NCBI GenBank assembly: GCA_035048485.1
Contig: CM068593.1
Span: forward strand, 1,039,001-1,103,000
Source of the DNA: Pteria penguin
Lineage: Eukaryota > Mollusca > Bivalvia > Pterioida > Pteriidae
Direction: 5' to 3'
Length of the DNA: 64,000 nt
In this document: positions 32,929 through 45,640 of the stretch, piece by piece
How the letters are laid out: each line of letters opens with the position of its first letter
How positions within the stretch are numbered: position 1 is the stretch's first letter
Translations under genes and position numbers: made by a program
Notes under the pieces: model-generated
Databases searched by the model: none
Told to the model about the DNA's origin: nothing
Seen by the model: only the letters and a program-made list of their open reading frames with translations

Positions 32929-35149
32929 TATTTTGATTTATTTATCAATTTTTGTTTATTTATATTTATCTACTACCCTAAGTAGGATAAATTTACCTTT
33001 GTGGTGGCGGCATCCGCCAGGTGCTTGCGTAATGTCTTACGGTGCTGATTTGGTAGTGGTACATTGAGTTGGGCGCTTTGGTTTAAATTTTGGTCTGGAC
33101 CTTCGGGAAGGGAATCGCACCAACATACGGGTATATCATGCCCCCGTTTACCTGTTCCCTATTTTTCAAGTAGTTTCATTTGTACATACAGGGTGATTCA
33201 CGTGATACAAGATATTATCGTGTGCACAACGACGTCGTTTTAAAATGAATTATGGAAGTATGGAATTGCTTTTAATTTTACATATATGAAGGTTAAATGA
33301 AATGTTTTTCTTTGAAATATCATAATGGGTTTAGCAAATGGTCAATGATTCTGTACGTCATATAATGACATTAATTATAAATGAACCCGTGAACCCGATA
33401 CATACTGATAAGAGAGAGAGAGAGAGAGAGAGAGTTCCACAAATAACCCGCCAACACTTTGGGAATGATTCTGTCTATACACTACACAGAAAAGTCTTAT
33501 TCAACTTCCTTATAATTAAAGATATAAAGACCCCACCCTCCAACGATCACCACCACCACCACCGCCACCACTTGTAAGGCATTGTTTATGTGATGTCTAA
33601 ATTCGGACAAATATACATAATCAATAGGTTTGTTCTAGATGGAATCTTGATTTACGTCAAACCACGATTTGTGAATAATGCTGCTGCACTATTCGTCTGG
33701 GCCTCGACAGACGTGAGTGGACTTGACATGTAAAAGAAGGGCCCGGTAGACGTGACATGTAAAGAAGGACCCCGATAGGCGTGACATGCAAAGGAGGACC
33801 CCAGTAGACGGCTGGCACATTTTGGAAATTAATATTCTGACCATGAAAGTGCTGGAAATAAAAAATCTTTAACTAAAATGAAAATAAATATTCTGGCTAC
33901 TAGCATGTACATATCAGATCATGCAGATATAAAGCAGAATGTTCTATAGAAAACATGTTGATTTCTTTCTGGCTCGTTGCGCTCGCCAGATTGCTTCCTT
34001 TATTATAATATGTAGTAGTTTAACTGTAAAACTGATATTATAGTGGAATTTACAGCACTGGACAAACCGTGCTATTCAATATATTCAACAAAAACTTAAT
34101 AGAATTGTTGCGCTTTTTAAAAAAAATATTTGCATGTCCATTTTAAGGGGCAGAGAGGGGTCAGGGCTCTACCATCTCCTTTCTGAGAGATTTTCACTTC
34201 AGATTCTCGTTCGGAATCATGTCATTCGCGTCCGATTGTCGCCAATTTCCAATTCCTCTCCCCAACTTCCCCTCATGTTGTCCGCCCCTCATTTATATGC
34301 CAGACACACCGATATTTTAACGTTAAAACGAGTGGCCAAAAGGGGTCTTAATTGAAATTGTCTCATCTCTCACCAGAGCACATATGCAAAGTTGATGTTT
34401 AAATCAAATCATGTGCATTTCAAAATATATGGTGGCCATATTTGTTGACAGTATTTCATTCCTTATAAGTTTCATTCAAATCAGTGCAACAGGACATTCG
34501 TCAAATGATTTTATCATATTTATTCAACTGTAAAATAAACACAAACATAACTGTAAAATAAGAACAAAAGTAAAATTTAAAAAAAACTATGTATCTTCTC
34601 TTAACTTGCATAATAACAAAAGTAAAACGTGTCCCAAATGAGCCTATATTGTTCATCTTAGACATAGAAAGCATTGCACATTGATACTGAACAGTATAAC
34701 AGTCTTTGTAAAATAAGTACATGGCGAATTAACATCTTTGCTTAATATCTACCAAGCTTTCTCAAATTTAATTTAGAAGTACTGAAGACAAAGTTAAAAA
34801 TGTGAAAAATCAATATATCAAATAAATCCAAAACAATTTATGAAATACTTTTTTTTTTCTTCCTCACGACCTTTATCAAGGAAGAGATCTCTTGAATTGC
34901 TTGATAAAGGTCGTGACACCGAAAATTTGCAACATAGAGTGTTTGTCTTCCTTTACTGTTTATGTACCGGACTTCCCTATGGAGGACTTCTTCGAAGTTT
35001 TTAATTTTTTTTTCAGTAAAATGGCATAGTTCAAGTAAGTCAAAACGAATAGAATATTATCATTCGGACAGGAAGCCAAAACAGCAACACTTAATTCCTT
35101 ACATATACTTCTATAGTGATAAATGGAAATTCTCCCCCTGGGAACCAGA
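32929..35149. other. Gene-free spacer
   Basis: Contains a (GA)n tract at 33411-33434 and a short tandem repeat at about 33708-33815 (three diverged copies of GTAGACGTGACATGTAAA plus AGGACCCCG). Two complementary segments sit at about 34863-34915 (CACGACCTTTATCAAG and CTTGATAAAGGTCGTG), which form a hairpin. No gene; all frames are short and featureless. Confidence 0.55.
34865..34915. repeat. Short perfect hairpin
   Basis: CACGACCTTTATCAAG at about 34865 and CTTGATAAAGGTCGTG at about 34900 are exact inverted complements of 16 bp separated by about 20 bp. This could be the end pair of a very short foldback element or simply a local palindrome. Confidence 0.55.
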
Positions 35150-35419
35150 TTGATTGATTGATTTTCGTTTTACGTCATACCACGAATATTTCACGTATAT
35201 GGTGACGGCATCTGCCTGATGCGGGGCATACAAATTTTTACCTTTGCAACGGATACACCCGAAGCAATGAGGGATCTTTAACGTGCCATGCATACCACGA
35301 TACGGAGCCGCGGTTTTTACTGTCTCATCCGAAAGGCCTGACACCGGCATGACCAGAGCGGGACTCGAACCCCGGCCTCCCGATCGCTGATCGACGCGAT
35401 ACCACTAGGCCACGCCGGC
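35150..35419 (-). repeat. tRNA-derived SINE, family A
   Basis: Minus-strand copy: starts GCCGGCGTGGCCTAGTGG (at 35419), B box GGTTCGAGTCCCGC, body TTTCGGATGAGACAGTAAAA and ACCATATACGTGAAATATTC, tail (AATC)n. Possible target-site duplication AACCAGA (before 35150) and TACCAGA (after 35419). It is closest to the copy at 13182, sharing GGGGTTCGAGTCCCGCTC and the TGTATGCCCCGCATCAGG variant. Confidence 0.9.
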
Positions 35420-36196
35420 TTCCTTAGATACCAGAGACTGAGAAAGATTATACACTTCACTATAGAAACTGGTAGTATAAAGACCTATGCAGTCAAATTA
35501 GAGTTTGCATATTATTTGTTGAGTTTACCTTATATTAGAATGTGTTTTGTTAACAAAAGATAATAATAGAAGTATGTGTGCTAATAGCATATATTACAAT
35601 GCAATTCTAACAAGTATCTACCGGTATTGGTGACAACAAAGTCAATTTAATAAATTATCAGTCCCAGGATATCAAGGAAATAAATATTCTATCCTTCAAA
35701 GATTTGAAAATAAATAATATGACTCGATCAAATTTGCCAGTTTTAACTTTCTATTACCGAATTTCCTCCATTCGGAATGTACCTCGGCTAAAGAACGTAT
35801 AAAATAGATTGCTACGAGCCCTTTTGATGAACTTTCTGATAAGGAGCCTTATGATTTGGATGTAAACAAGTGAACGACAAAGAGAGTACTGAGAATTTTT
35901 CTACTATTTTTTTTTTTTTTTAGATTATTGCAATTCCCGATCCCGTCCATTTTTTCTATAAGAAGACTGAGACTTGGGTCTGGCATTTCGGACCAGAGTC
36001 AAATCATTATTGTTAGACTTAGAACAAGAATCGAGTAAATTATAATCATACAGGAACATGAAAAATGCTAACAGCTTCATCAACATAATAAATTGGCGTC
36101 ATCATTCTCACACTCCCCACCGTACAGCAAAAATGGACTTCGAGGTTCACCGATTCGTGAAGGTGAATGGAACGTTATCTTACATATGTGTATAGC
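35420..36196. other. Gene-free AT-rich spacer
   Basis: AT-rich sequence with a T-run at about 35908-35923 and no recognisable gene or repeat family. Confidence 0.5.
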
Positions 36197-36380
36197 AGGC
36201 GCGGATCCAGATATTTTTTCGAGAGAGGGCCCGTCCCCGATGAATTTTCCGAGAAGGGGTTCACTCGTGATTTTGTGTGTAAAACTACTTATTTTACCTC
36301 GCCAAATATCCAGAAAGTAATTTTTTGTCGAATCTCAAAATGGGTCCAGGTCCCAGGTCTACCCATCTGGATCCGCGCAT
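36197..36380. mobile_element. GCGCGGATCCAGA-ended short element, copy 2
   Basis: Inverted ends GGCGCGGATCCAGATATTTT and CATCTGGATCCGCGC. The interior TGAATTTTCCGAGA, TGTGTAAAACTACTTATTTT and TTTTGTCGAATCTCA is shared with 48373-48573 and partly with 57165-57310, which defines one subfamily. No ORF. Confidence 0.75.
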
Positions 36381-36575
36381 TTGTAGAGATATGAATATGA
36401 TTTATCTCGACCTCCTACACCCATTTACGTAAACAACGTCCAGTACCCTAAAGGTGACCCTAAAATCCAGTTTTATGACACATTAATTAGCACTTTCCAC
36501 GTACAAGGTCAAGGTCAAGTATGTGCTAGTGCATGTTATGAACTAACAGTATGGGAAGTCCGAAAATATGGAGGG

Positions 36576-36762
36576 GTTTTAGTTGACGTCACTCCACGAC
36601 TATTATACGTATATTGTGACGGCATCTGCCTCATGCATCGCATTGAAATTTATACCTTTGCAGTGGACCAACTCGATCAGTGAGGGATCTTTTACGTTCC
36701 ACGCCTACCGTGACACGGGACTTCGGTTTTTACTGTCTCATCCGAAAGACAGGACACCGGTG
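36576..36762 (-). repeat. Truncated SINE, family A
   Basis: Minus-strand body and 3' end of the SINE (TCCGAAAGACAGGACACCGG complement, TGACACGGGACTTCGGTTT and CACGACTATTATACGTATAT). It lacks the tRNA head, which has been replaced by unrelated sequence after 36762. Confidence 0.75.
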
Positions 36763-37019
36763 CATTTATGTGAAAGATGAGAATGGGCATAAACCCATCT
36801 GCTGCCTCTTCGTCTCACGCCCTAAAAGGTAGTGTTATATTGAATCTTTCATTATACAGAGTTACTTCCCATTTGAGCAAGTATTTTATGTCAAACCAGT
36901 GTGACGTCAGCAAGTTCTATGGGAACCGGTGTAAAATTACGGGAAACGATGTAGAAGTGTTATTGACGTCACAATGGTTAAACGTGAGATACCTGCTCAT
37001 ATGAGAAATAACTCTGTTT

Positions 37020-37190
37020 AGACCCTTTCGCTGTTACTGCGGGACTAACATTTTAGTTGGCAAATGATAACGTTTCCCATCAAAAATGTGACGTCATAAT
37101 AAATAAATTGATTGTCTCTGACGTCATATCGCGGGAAGTTATCATTTTGCCTACCAAAAAGTTAATCCCGCAGTAACGTCGAAAGGATCT
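37020..37190. mobile_element. 171-bp foldback element
   Basis: Left arm GACCCTTTCGCTGTTACTGC and GGCAAATGATAACG are inverted in the right arm (GTTATCATTTTGCC, GCAGTAACGTCGAAAGGATC); arms of about 55 bp leave a short centre with TGACGTCAT. A diverged partial relative is at about 48583-48740. No coding capacity. Confidence 0.7.
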
Positions 37191-37770
37191 TATAGATAAG
37201 ACCCAAGTGCAGAAAAAAAGGATCGAATAAACGCATGAGTGTGTGTGTGTGTGGGGGGGGGGGGGTGTTTTTATTCTAGCATGTGTTTGAGTTTTGGGGT
37301 TTATTTGCTTATTTGTGTGTGCGTTTGTGTGTGTGTGTTTGTGTGTATGTGTGTGTGAGTGTGTTGTTTATTCGGTAGAATGATTTTAGGATTCTTGTGT
37401 AAGCACACTTAATAATCATTATGGTCTTGCATACCCTTCGCGCTTGCCTCTAGAGGTCGAGATAATTGCCAAGAAGCATTTTACCAAGAACATTAAGAAA
37501 TTTTAAGTTAAAGTTTGGATTCCTAAATCAATGAATATTTTCCTTGAGTTTACTAGAATAAATATAATTGTTTTTGCTAAATTATTAACACATTTCTTAC
37601 ATGTCTTCAACCATCACCCTCCCCCATGACACAAAGAAGACAAACAATCAATGGCAAACAAATGGAAAAGAAGAAGAAGAAAGAAAATACTAAACAAAAC
37701 AAAAAACCCATTAAGTCAAAGTAAAAAAACAAAAAGCTAGAATTAAAATATCCCCACAAAAGCAAGATAA

Positions 37771-37808
<38 letters not shown>

Positions 37809-37873
37809 TGCGGTGCCGGTATTTTATAATAGAATGGTTATCAAATATCGATGGGTTGTAGCAGGTTATCTGG
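37191..37873. other. Gene-free spacer with GT and A runs
   Basis: GT-rich tract and G-run at 37236-37266, GT-rich text to about 37365, and a poly-A of about 28 bp at 37779-37806. No gene. Confidence 0.5.
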
Positions 37874-38540
37874 TAAAACGGAAACCTGATATCTGGAAAT
37901 TACCATAGTGAATAAACAGGCATCTAATATTTGAAAATTACAATAGACAATAAACGGGTACATGATATCTGAAAATTAAAATAAAGAATAAACGGGTATC
38001 TGATATCTGAAAATTGCCATAAAGAATAAACGAGCACCTGATATCTGAAAAGTACCATAAAGAATAAACGGGTATCTGATATCTGAAAATTAAAATAAAG
38101 AATAAACGAGCACCTGATATCTGAAAAGTACCATAAAGAATAACGGGTATCTGATAGCTGAAAATTACCGTACATAATAAACGGGTACTTCATAACTGAA
38201 AATTACAATAGAGAATAAACGGTACCTGATATCTGAAAATTACAATAGAGAATAAACGAGTACCTCATATCTGAAGATTACAATAGAGAATAAGCAAGCA
38301 CCTGATATCTGAAAATTACAATAGAGAATAAACGAGCACCTGATATCTGTTAATTACCATAAAGAATAAACGGGCATCTGATATATGAAAATTACCCTAA
38401 AGAATAAACGGGTAACTCATAACTGAAAATTACAATAGAGAATAAAGGAGAACCTGATATCTGAAAATTAATTACAATAGAGAATAAACGGGTACCTCAT
38501 ATATGAAAATTGCAATAGAGAATAAACAGACAGCCAGGTT
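37874..38540 (+). repeat. 38-bp minisatellite
   Basis: About 17 head-to-tail copies of a 38-bp unit (GAATAAACGGGTAYCTGATA, TCTGAAAATTACAATA); unit starts at 37986, 38024 and 38062 confirm the period. A longer minus-strand frame (37924-38193) is only the repeat read through and is interrupted elsewhere in the array, so I do not call it a gene. Confidence 0.85.
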
Positions 38541-39257
38541 CCTGATCTACGATAATTACGATCGAGGAAAGTGTTGAAGTAAGATTAAGGTACAGGCCCC
38601 GTCAAATGCTTCCAGTATTAAAGTTCATTCCATGGTCGCCAGTTGTCAGGTACGTCAGGTGTCTTATGGCCCAGATCACATTAATGACCACAAAATGCTC
38701 AATGGCATGACCCTGACCTGAGAACCATATCTCCCCTGGCGTTATAATTCTCTGTCCCAATATGACACAATTCAATAACTTATGCTCCCTGCTGATCAAG
38801 TTCATGGCCGTTCCGTACGTATATGAATAAATCAAAAGATCAATCAATAATAATGATATAGAAAATTAGAAAATATGAAATGTAATTAAATAGATAAAGA
38901 AAACAAACAAACAAAAAACAAACAAACAAACAAACCCAAAAACAAAAGCAAAAACAAATAAAAAAACCAAAAAAACCCCCAAAAAACAAAAACAACAAAA
39001 CAAAACAAAAATAAAATTCAAACAATACCAAATAACCCCCCCCCCCCCCCAAATCATATATGTAATTATTTTTAAGCCCACAAAATATGAGAAGTCTTCC
39101 AAAGGGAAGTATGAATTAGATTAAATAATAAGTAACAAAAAAAAAAAACCAAAAAAAAAAAAAAAAAAAAACACACATACAAACAAACCAAAACAAGCAA
39201 TTTCAGAGAATTGTGATTCCCCGCTTTCGGGTTGTATCAGATCTGTGATTGTCATGG
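38541..39257. other. A-rich spacer
   Basis: Follows the 38-bp array. From about 38880 to 39180 it is dominated by CAAA-type repeats, poly-A and a C-run at 39036-39050, which generate hydrophobic F/C/L-rich spurious frames on the minus strand. The unique part 38560-38850 shows no gene. Confidence 0.5.
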
Positions 39258-39483
39258 TTGTGTCACACCACGAATATTTTACGTATATGGTGACGGCATC
39301 TGCCTGATGCGGGGCATACAAATTTTGACCTATGCAACGGACCCACCCGAAGCAGTTAGGGATCTTTAACATGCCATGCATACCACGACACGGGGCCTCG
39401 GTTTTTACTGTCTCATCCGAAAGACATAACACCGGCATGACCGATCACGAGGCGAGCGCGATACCACTAGGCCACGCCGACTT
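39258..39483 (-). repeat. SINE, family A, with head deletion
   Basis: Minus-strand copy sharing GCGTGGCCTAGTGGTATCGC in the head. About 30 bp around the B box are deleted (CTCGTGATCGGTCATGCCGG joins directly). The body is intact through ACGTAAAATATTCGTGG, then the tail is lost. Without a B box it should not be transcribed by RNA polymerase III. Confidence 0.8.
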
Positions 39484-39680
39484 CCCCTGCTTCGAATATA
39501 GATATTTGAATATATAAATAATAAATAATTATATATATATTACGGTTTTGTGAGAGGGCGTTAATATTTATATCTCTACCTTCATCTTCGAGTTTTTCAG
39601 TTTATATGACAATATCCAAGCTAGTTATTAAAAACGTTTCATCATTTTGTCTGAAAGTTCGTTCTCTCGTGATTTGTAAA
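39484..39680. other. Short AT-rich spacer
   Basis: AT-rich, containing TATATATATATT, directly before the 21-bp array. No gene. Confidence 0.4.
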
Positions 39681-42600
39681 CGCAACGGCACACAGAAACA
39701 TCAAAGCGGCACACAGAAACATCAAAGCGCGGCACACAGAAACATTCAAGCGGCACACAGAAACATCAAAGCGGCACACAAAAACATGAAAGCGACACAC
39801 AGAAACATCAAAGCACCACACAGAAACATCAAAGCGACACAGAAACATCAAAACGGCACACAGAAACATCAAAGCGCGGCACACAGAAACATTCAAGCGG
39901 CACACAGAAACATGAAAGCGGCACACAAAAACATGAAAGCGACACACAGAAACATCAAAGCGACACACAGAAACATCAAAGCGACACAGAAACATCAAAA
40001 CGGCGCACAGAAACATCAAAGCGCGGGACACAGAAACATTCAAGCGGCACACAGAAACATCAAAGCGGCACAAAGAAACATCAAAGCGACACAGAAACAT
40101 CAAAACGGCACACAAAAACATCACAGCGGCACACAGAAACATTCAAGTGGCACACAAAAACATCAAAGCGACACACAGAAACATCATAGCGGCACAAAGA
40201 AACATCACAGCGGCACACAGAAACATCAAAGCGGCACACAGAAACATTCAAGCAGCACACAGAAACATCAAAGCGGCACGCAGAATCATTAAAGCGGCAC
40301 ACAGAAACATCAAAGCGACACGCAGAAAAAAAAAAACATCAAAGCGGCACACAGAAACATTCAAGCAACACACAGAAACATCATAGCGGCACAAAGAAAC
40401 ATCACAGCGGCACACAGAAACATCAAAGCGGCACACAGAAACATTCAAGCAGCACATAGAAACATCAAAGCGGCACGCAGAATCATTTAAGCGGCACACA
40501 GAAACATCAAAGCGCGACACACAGAAACATCACAGCGGCACACAGAAACATCAAAGCGGCACACAGTAACATCAAAGCGACACACAGAAACATCAAATCG
40601 GCACACAGAAACATCAAAGCCACACACAGAAACACCAAAGTCACACACAGAAACATCAAAGCCGCACACAAAAACATCACAGAGGCACACAGAAATATCA
40701 AATTGACACACAGAAACATCAAAGCGGCACACAGAAACATCAAAGCGACACACAGAAACATCAAAGCGCGACACACAGAAACATCAAAGCGCGACACACA
40801 GAACCATCACAGCGGCACACAGAAACATCAAAGCGGCACACAGAAACATCAAAGCGACACACAGAGACATCAAAGCGGCACACAGAAACATCAAAACGAC
40901 ACACAGAGACATAAAAAACGACACGCAGAAACATCAAAGCGGCACACAGAAACATCAAAGCGGCACACAGAAACATCAAAGCGACACGCAGAAAAAAAAA
41001 CATCAAAGCGGCACACAGAAACATTCAAGCAACACACAGAAACATCATAGCGGCACAAAGAAACATAACAGCGGCACACAGAAACATCAAAGCGGCACAA
41101 AGAAACATTCAAGCAGCACATAGAAACATCAAAGCGGCACGCAGAATCATTAAAGCGGCACACAGAAACATCAAAGCGACACGCAGAAACATCAGAACGA
41201 CACACAGACACATCAAAGCGGCACACAGAAACATCAAATCGGCACACAGAAACATCAAAGCCACACACAGAAACACCAAAGTCACACACAGAAACATCAA
41301 AGCCGCACACAAAAACATCACAGCGGCACACAGAAATATCAAATTGACACACAGAAACATCAAAGCGGCACACAGAAACATCAAAGCGACACACAGAAAC
41401 ATCAAAGCGCGACACACAGAAACATCAAAGCGCGACACACAGAACCATCACAGCGGCACACAGAAACATCAAAGCGGCACACAGAAACATCAAAGCGACA
41501 CACAGAGACATCAAAGCGGCACACAGAAACATCAAAACGACACACAGAGACATAAAAAACGACACGCAGAAACATCAAAGCGGCACACAGAAACATCAAA
41601 GCGGCAAACAGAAACAACAAATCGCGGCACACAGAAACATCAAAGAGGCACACAGAAACATCAAAGCGGCACACAGAAACATCAAAGCGACACACAGAAA
41701 CATCAAAGTGCGACACACAGAAACATCAAAGCGCGACACACAGAAACATCACAGCGGCACACAGAAACATCAAAGCGGCACACAGTAATATCAAAGCGAC
41801 ACACAGAGACATCAAAGCGGCACACAGAAACATCAAAACGACACACACAGACATAAAAAACGACACGCAGAAACATCAAAGCGGCACACAGAAACATCAA
41901 AGCGGCAAACAGAAACAACAAATCGCGGCACACAGAAACATCAAAGCGGCACACAGAAACATCAAAGCGACACGCAGAAAAAAAAAACATCAAGCGGCAC
42001 ACAGAAACATTCAAGCAACACACAGAAACATCATAGCGGCACAAAGAAACATCACAGCGGCACACAGAAACATCAAAGCGGCACACAGAAACATTCAAGC
42101 AGCACATAGAAACATCAAAGCGGCACGCAGAATCATTAAAGCGGCACACAGAAACATCAAAGCGACACGCAGAAACATCAGAACGACACACAGACACATC
42201 AAAGCGGCACACAGAAACATCAAATCGGCACACAGAAACATCAAAGCCACACACAGAAACACCAAAGTCACACACAGAAACATCAAAGCCGCACACAAAA
42301 ACATCACAGAGGCACACAGAAATATCAAATTGACACACAGAAACATCAAAGCGGCACACAGAAACATCAAAGCGACACACAGAAACATCAAAGCGCGACA
42401 CACAGAAACATCAAAGCGCGACACACAGAACCATCACAGCGGCACACAGAAACATCAAAGCGGCACACAGAAACATCAAAGCGACACACAGAGACATCAA
42501 AGCGGCACACAGAAACATCAAAGCGGCAAACAGAAACAACAAATCGCGGCACACAGAAACATCAAAGCGCGACACACAGAAACATCACAGCGGCACACAG

Positions 42601-42830
42601 AAACATCAAAGCGGCACACAGTAACATCAAAGCGACACACAGAGACATCAAAGCGGCACACAGAAACATCAAAACGACACACAGACACATAAAAAACGAC
42701 ACGCAGAAACATCAAAGCGGCACACAGAAACATCAAAGCGGCAAACAGAAACAACAAATCGCGGCACACAGAAACATCAAAGAGGCACACAGAAACATCA
42801 AAGCGGCACACATAGAAATCAAAGCGAAGT
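39681..42830 (+). repeat. 21-bp satellite array (ACACAGAAACATCAAAGCGGC)
   Basis: About 3.15 kb of a 21-bp unit, roughly CACACAGAAACATCAAAGCG plus one base. Because 21 is a multiple of three and the unit lacks stops, all three plus frames (HRNIKAA, TETSKRH, QKHQSGT) and two minus frames (CRFDVSV, ALMFLCA) are open for up to about 230 codons. Variant units of 23 bp (with GCGCG) and A-runs shift the frame repeatedly, which argues against a single coding product. Marker variants such as GCACGCAGAATCATT recur at about 40276, 40473, 41137 and 42123, giving higher-order spacings of about 660 and 985 bp. The true number of copies in an assembly is uncertain. Confidence 0.93.
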
Positions 42831-44463
42831 AGTCCCAATCCTGCAGCCTTAACTAGTAACACCACTCAATTTATGTCTACGCGTCTTGAAAGAAAATTAA
42901 ATATATTCCTACATATGCATACGGTAAATGAAATTTAATAATAAAAGGAAAGTCAAGGTACAAATCATGCGCCTTCTACATGTATGAATGGAATGACTGC
43001 AATTCAGTTAAATTTCTTCCGTTGTGTAAAAGTACACAATTTATACATTTCTGATGAAAACTGGCTCGCGCACCTTATTACAATCCTTTTGATGATCGGG
43101 AAAATAGCTGCTAATTCAATTGCCTTTATTTACCTCACGATAGTAAAATAATTTAATAAACCAAATACACGAAAATGATGGCAAGCAAGGACAGATCCCG
43201 GTTATTAAGTTTTCAGATATCTTTCTATCAATTTTGAGGTGCTGTATTAAACTTATTATTATTATTATTGCGCATTATTGCAATTCATTGTAACCTTTGA
43301 TATGGCTACCAATAAACATTTTGAGATTTTCCAACTTCCTGATTTGACAGAACATGGAATTTCCTCATTGCCTCATATAGGCAGAAATACACAATTCACA
43401 TTAAAAAATTTTTTAGCAGATATTTTCTGTTCAGTATTCAAATACAAGATCTCTGAAATACATATTTCTAAATAAAGACAGGAACTTGGGACCTTTCCCT
43501 TATACCTTTGGCACTGGGAAAGTGACACTTTTACTCTGTAAATCATCAATATAAGTTATCTCTCTTGATGATATAGTCTTGCCAGCACAACGCTCGGTAC
43601 CTACAATATGCATTGCAGTCTTTGCAAAAACGCATAAAAGAGTATGCATGAAGAATATAAAATACCTATTAGGCAATTCCAAGAAAATGATTAGAAATAT
43701 TTGCCTCACTTTCTTCTTCAGATTCCTTTTGAACAGGGGTTTCAATTGATTCATTTTCTTTCCTTGGAGAATTATAATGGCTACTCAGGTTATGAATCCT
43801 GATTTATATGAGCAAGGAAGTGTGACTAACAATGGGATTGACTAACAATGGGATTGACACAAGTGTTATTATGCCTTTTGCCGCGGGCAAAGAAAAGTAC
43901 GGAGTCAAAACGGAATTTCTGCCTGTTGTCGTACACGGACGGGGTGGAACTCTTCATCGCGGAGATATAAAAAATTGACTCCCGCCTCTGTCCTTAATAA
44001 TGAATCACCATCCCCACCCCACCCCCGAAATACATCAGAAATCGGGGATCTTTCATAGTAGCTGCCATTGATAGCTGATTGTATGATTTTTTTTAAAAGA
44101 TACTTTTTAAGTTTTGGGATCAACAACAGGCCTTGTAGGAGGCATTTTAAAAGTGGGGGAAGGCAAACATTAAATTTCCTTTCGTTTCGTAACGTGATGA
44201 AAATAAGCCATGACAACTTGACAATCGTACTTTGTTAACAAGAAAGTCGTAATTTTTCAAGTTCCCATAGTACATATCTACCGTCATCTGTCTCGTCATG
44301 TTGAGATATTTACTTAATTATATTTTCTGATTAACTATATCATAATATTAATATTCATAGAGTGTATAGAATATTTTCTTTCATTCGCTGGATATTTTAC
44401 ATTAATTGTTTCTCCATAAGAGTTCAATTTTTGGTCGCAACCTAAAACAAAAACTACACTACA
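42831..44463. other. Gene-free AT-rich spacer
   Basis: AT-rich with a short ATT tract at about 43252-43270. Frames of 65-103 codons at 43278, 43500-43754 and 43905-44216 show no domain, start context or repeat match that would support them. I see nothing else in it. Confidence 0.5.
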
Positions 44464-44662
44464 CAGGCGTGAATCCAGAGGGGTGGTCATTGTTCTTACC
44501 CTACCCTACCTTACAAGAGATTAGGCTTTTTTCTTTCTTCTTCTTTATTGTTTCAAAATTTGGAATTTTACAAAGTCCTGTTTGGAATCTTCCTTCTCTT
44601 GGAAATTTCACCCTGATGGACCCTCTATTCTTCTCGAAAAACCCCTCTGGAACCGCGCCTGA
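44464..44662. mobile_element. GCGCGGATCCAGA-ended short element, copy 3
   Basis: Ends CAGGCGTGAATCCAGAGGGG and CCCCTCTGGAACCGCGCCTG are inverted repeats. The interior differs from copies 1 and 2, so only the family of ends is shared. Confidence 0.55.
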
Positions 44663-44919
44663 TACACTCGTACAGTCTCCTGACCTTTTCGCTTTTTCCT
44701 TAATGTAAGGTCAACTGTAGGGCCAGGTTTCATTTAGTGTCAGAATGATTGGCATTATTCCTTGGACATGACCCGGTCAGCACTAGGACAATGGTCTAGA
44801 TTTACGGTTCATCCCACCAAGGGAAATAAATCTCTTCACCTCTGGTGGAATACGTAAAGGTATGTAATACATGTATATAACACGATGGCCATTGAAAGAA
44901 TGTGGCCACGATGTATTGC

Positions 44920-45126
44920 AGATTCCCGTCGAGGTTCAGACCTCGGACAGGGAAAACCGAGGTCCCGTGTCACGGTAGGCGTGGCACGTAAAAGATCCCT
45001 CACAACTTCGGGTAGGTCTTTTGCAAGGTATGAATTTCTTTGCAACGCATCAGACAGATGCCGTCAGCATATACATGAAATAATCGTGGAATGACGTAAA
45101 ACAATATTCAATCGATCCATCAATCG
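44920..45126 (+). repeat. 5'-truncated SINE, family A
   Basis: The body is recognisable from AAAACCGAGGTCCCGTGTCA through GCATATACATGAAATAATCG to a decayed ATCA tail. The tRNA head is replaced by GATTCCCGTCGAGGTTCAG, in which only a vague B-box-like GGTTCAG remains. Confidence 0.75.
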
Positions 45127-45640
45127 AAGTCCGACTGTACATTTACAGTATGGTGGGTATCGCTGGTGGAGCAGACAGAAGTGAACCGAGGTCACACGGA
45201 ACTAAAGATCACGTTCAGCCTCGGTCAGTCAAAATACTTTATTTTCGTAGGTTTTCTTGATATATAAATCAATCAATCAATAAAGGTGGCTGAATTCGTA
45301 ATTTCGTAGATTATACCTCCGCGAAAAAAGTAGATCTTCGTACACGTGAAGTTCCTAAGATATATACAAAAGGAAGGCTGTTGATGATTCTTCTTCTTCT
45401 TCCATTACGAAGCGTACTCTAAAGCGGAGCGTTATACTTCTTGATTATTTCATTCTATAGTCATATTTTGTGTTAAGCATTGTACATGTAGGTATTGTCC
45501 AAAGCTCCAAATATTCAGGCCATTCACTATTAACATACTGATGTATTTATGTATATATGTTATGTGCTAAAAAAAATTTGAAATTTATACTTAATTTATT
45601 TTACAACAATTAAGAAACAAGTTAACAACTTACATAAACC
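45127..45640. other. Gene-free spacer
   Basis: Contains a short CAATCAATCAAT tract near 45269 and a TTCTTCTTCTTCTTC tract near 45388. No gene. Confidence 0.45.

Noticed and set aside
39606..42865. Long frames of 87-232 codons such as (CRFDVSV)n and (AAHRNIK)n as repeat-protein genes
   Set aside because: Five frames are open at once because the 21-bp unit lacks stops; 23-bp variants and A-runs shift the frame, so no single frame spans the array.
43905..44216. 103-codon minus-strand frame
   Set aside because: No domain, no splice context and biased composition; nothing supports coding.
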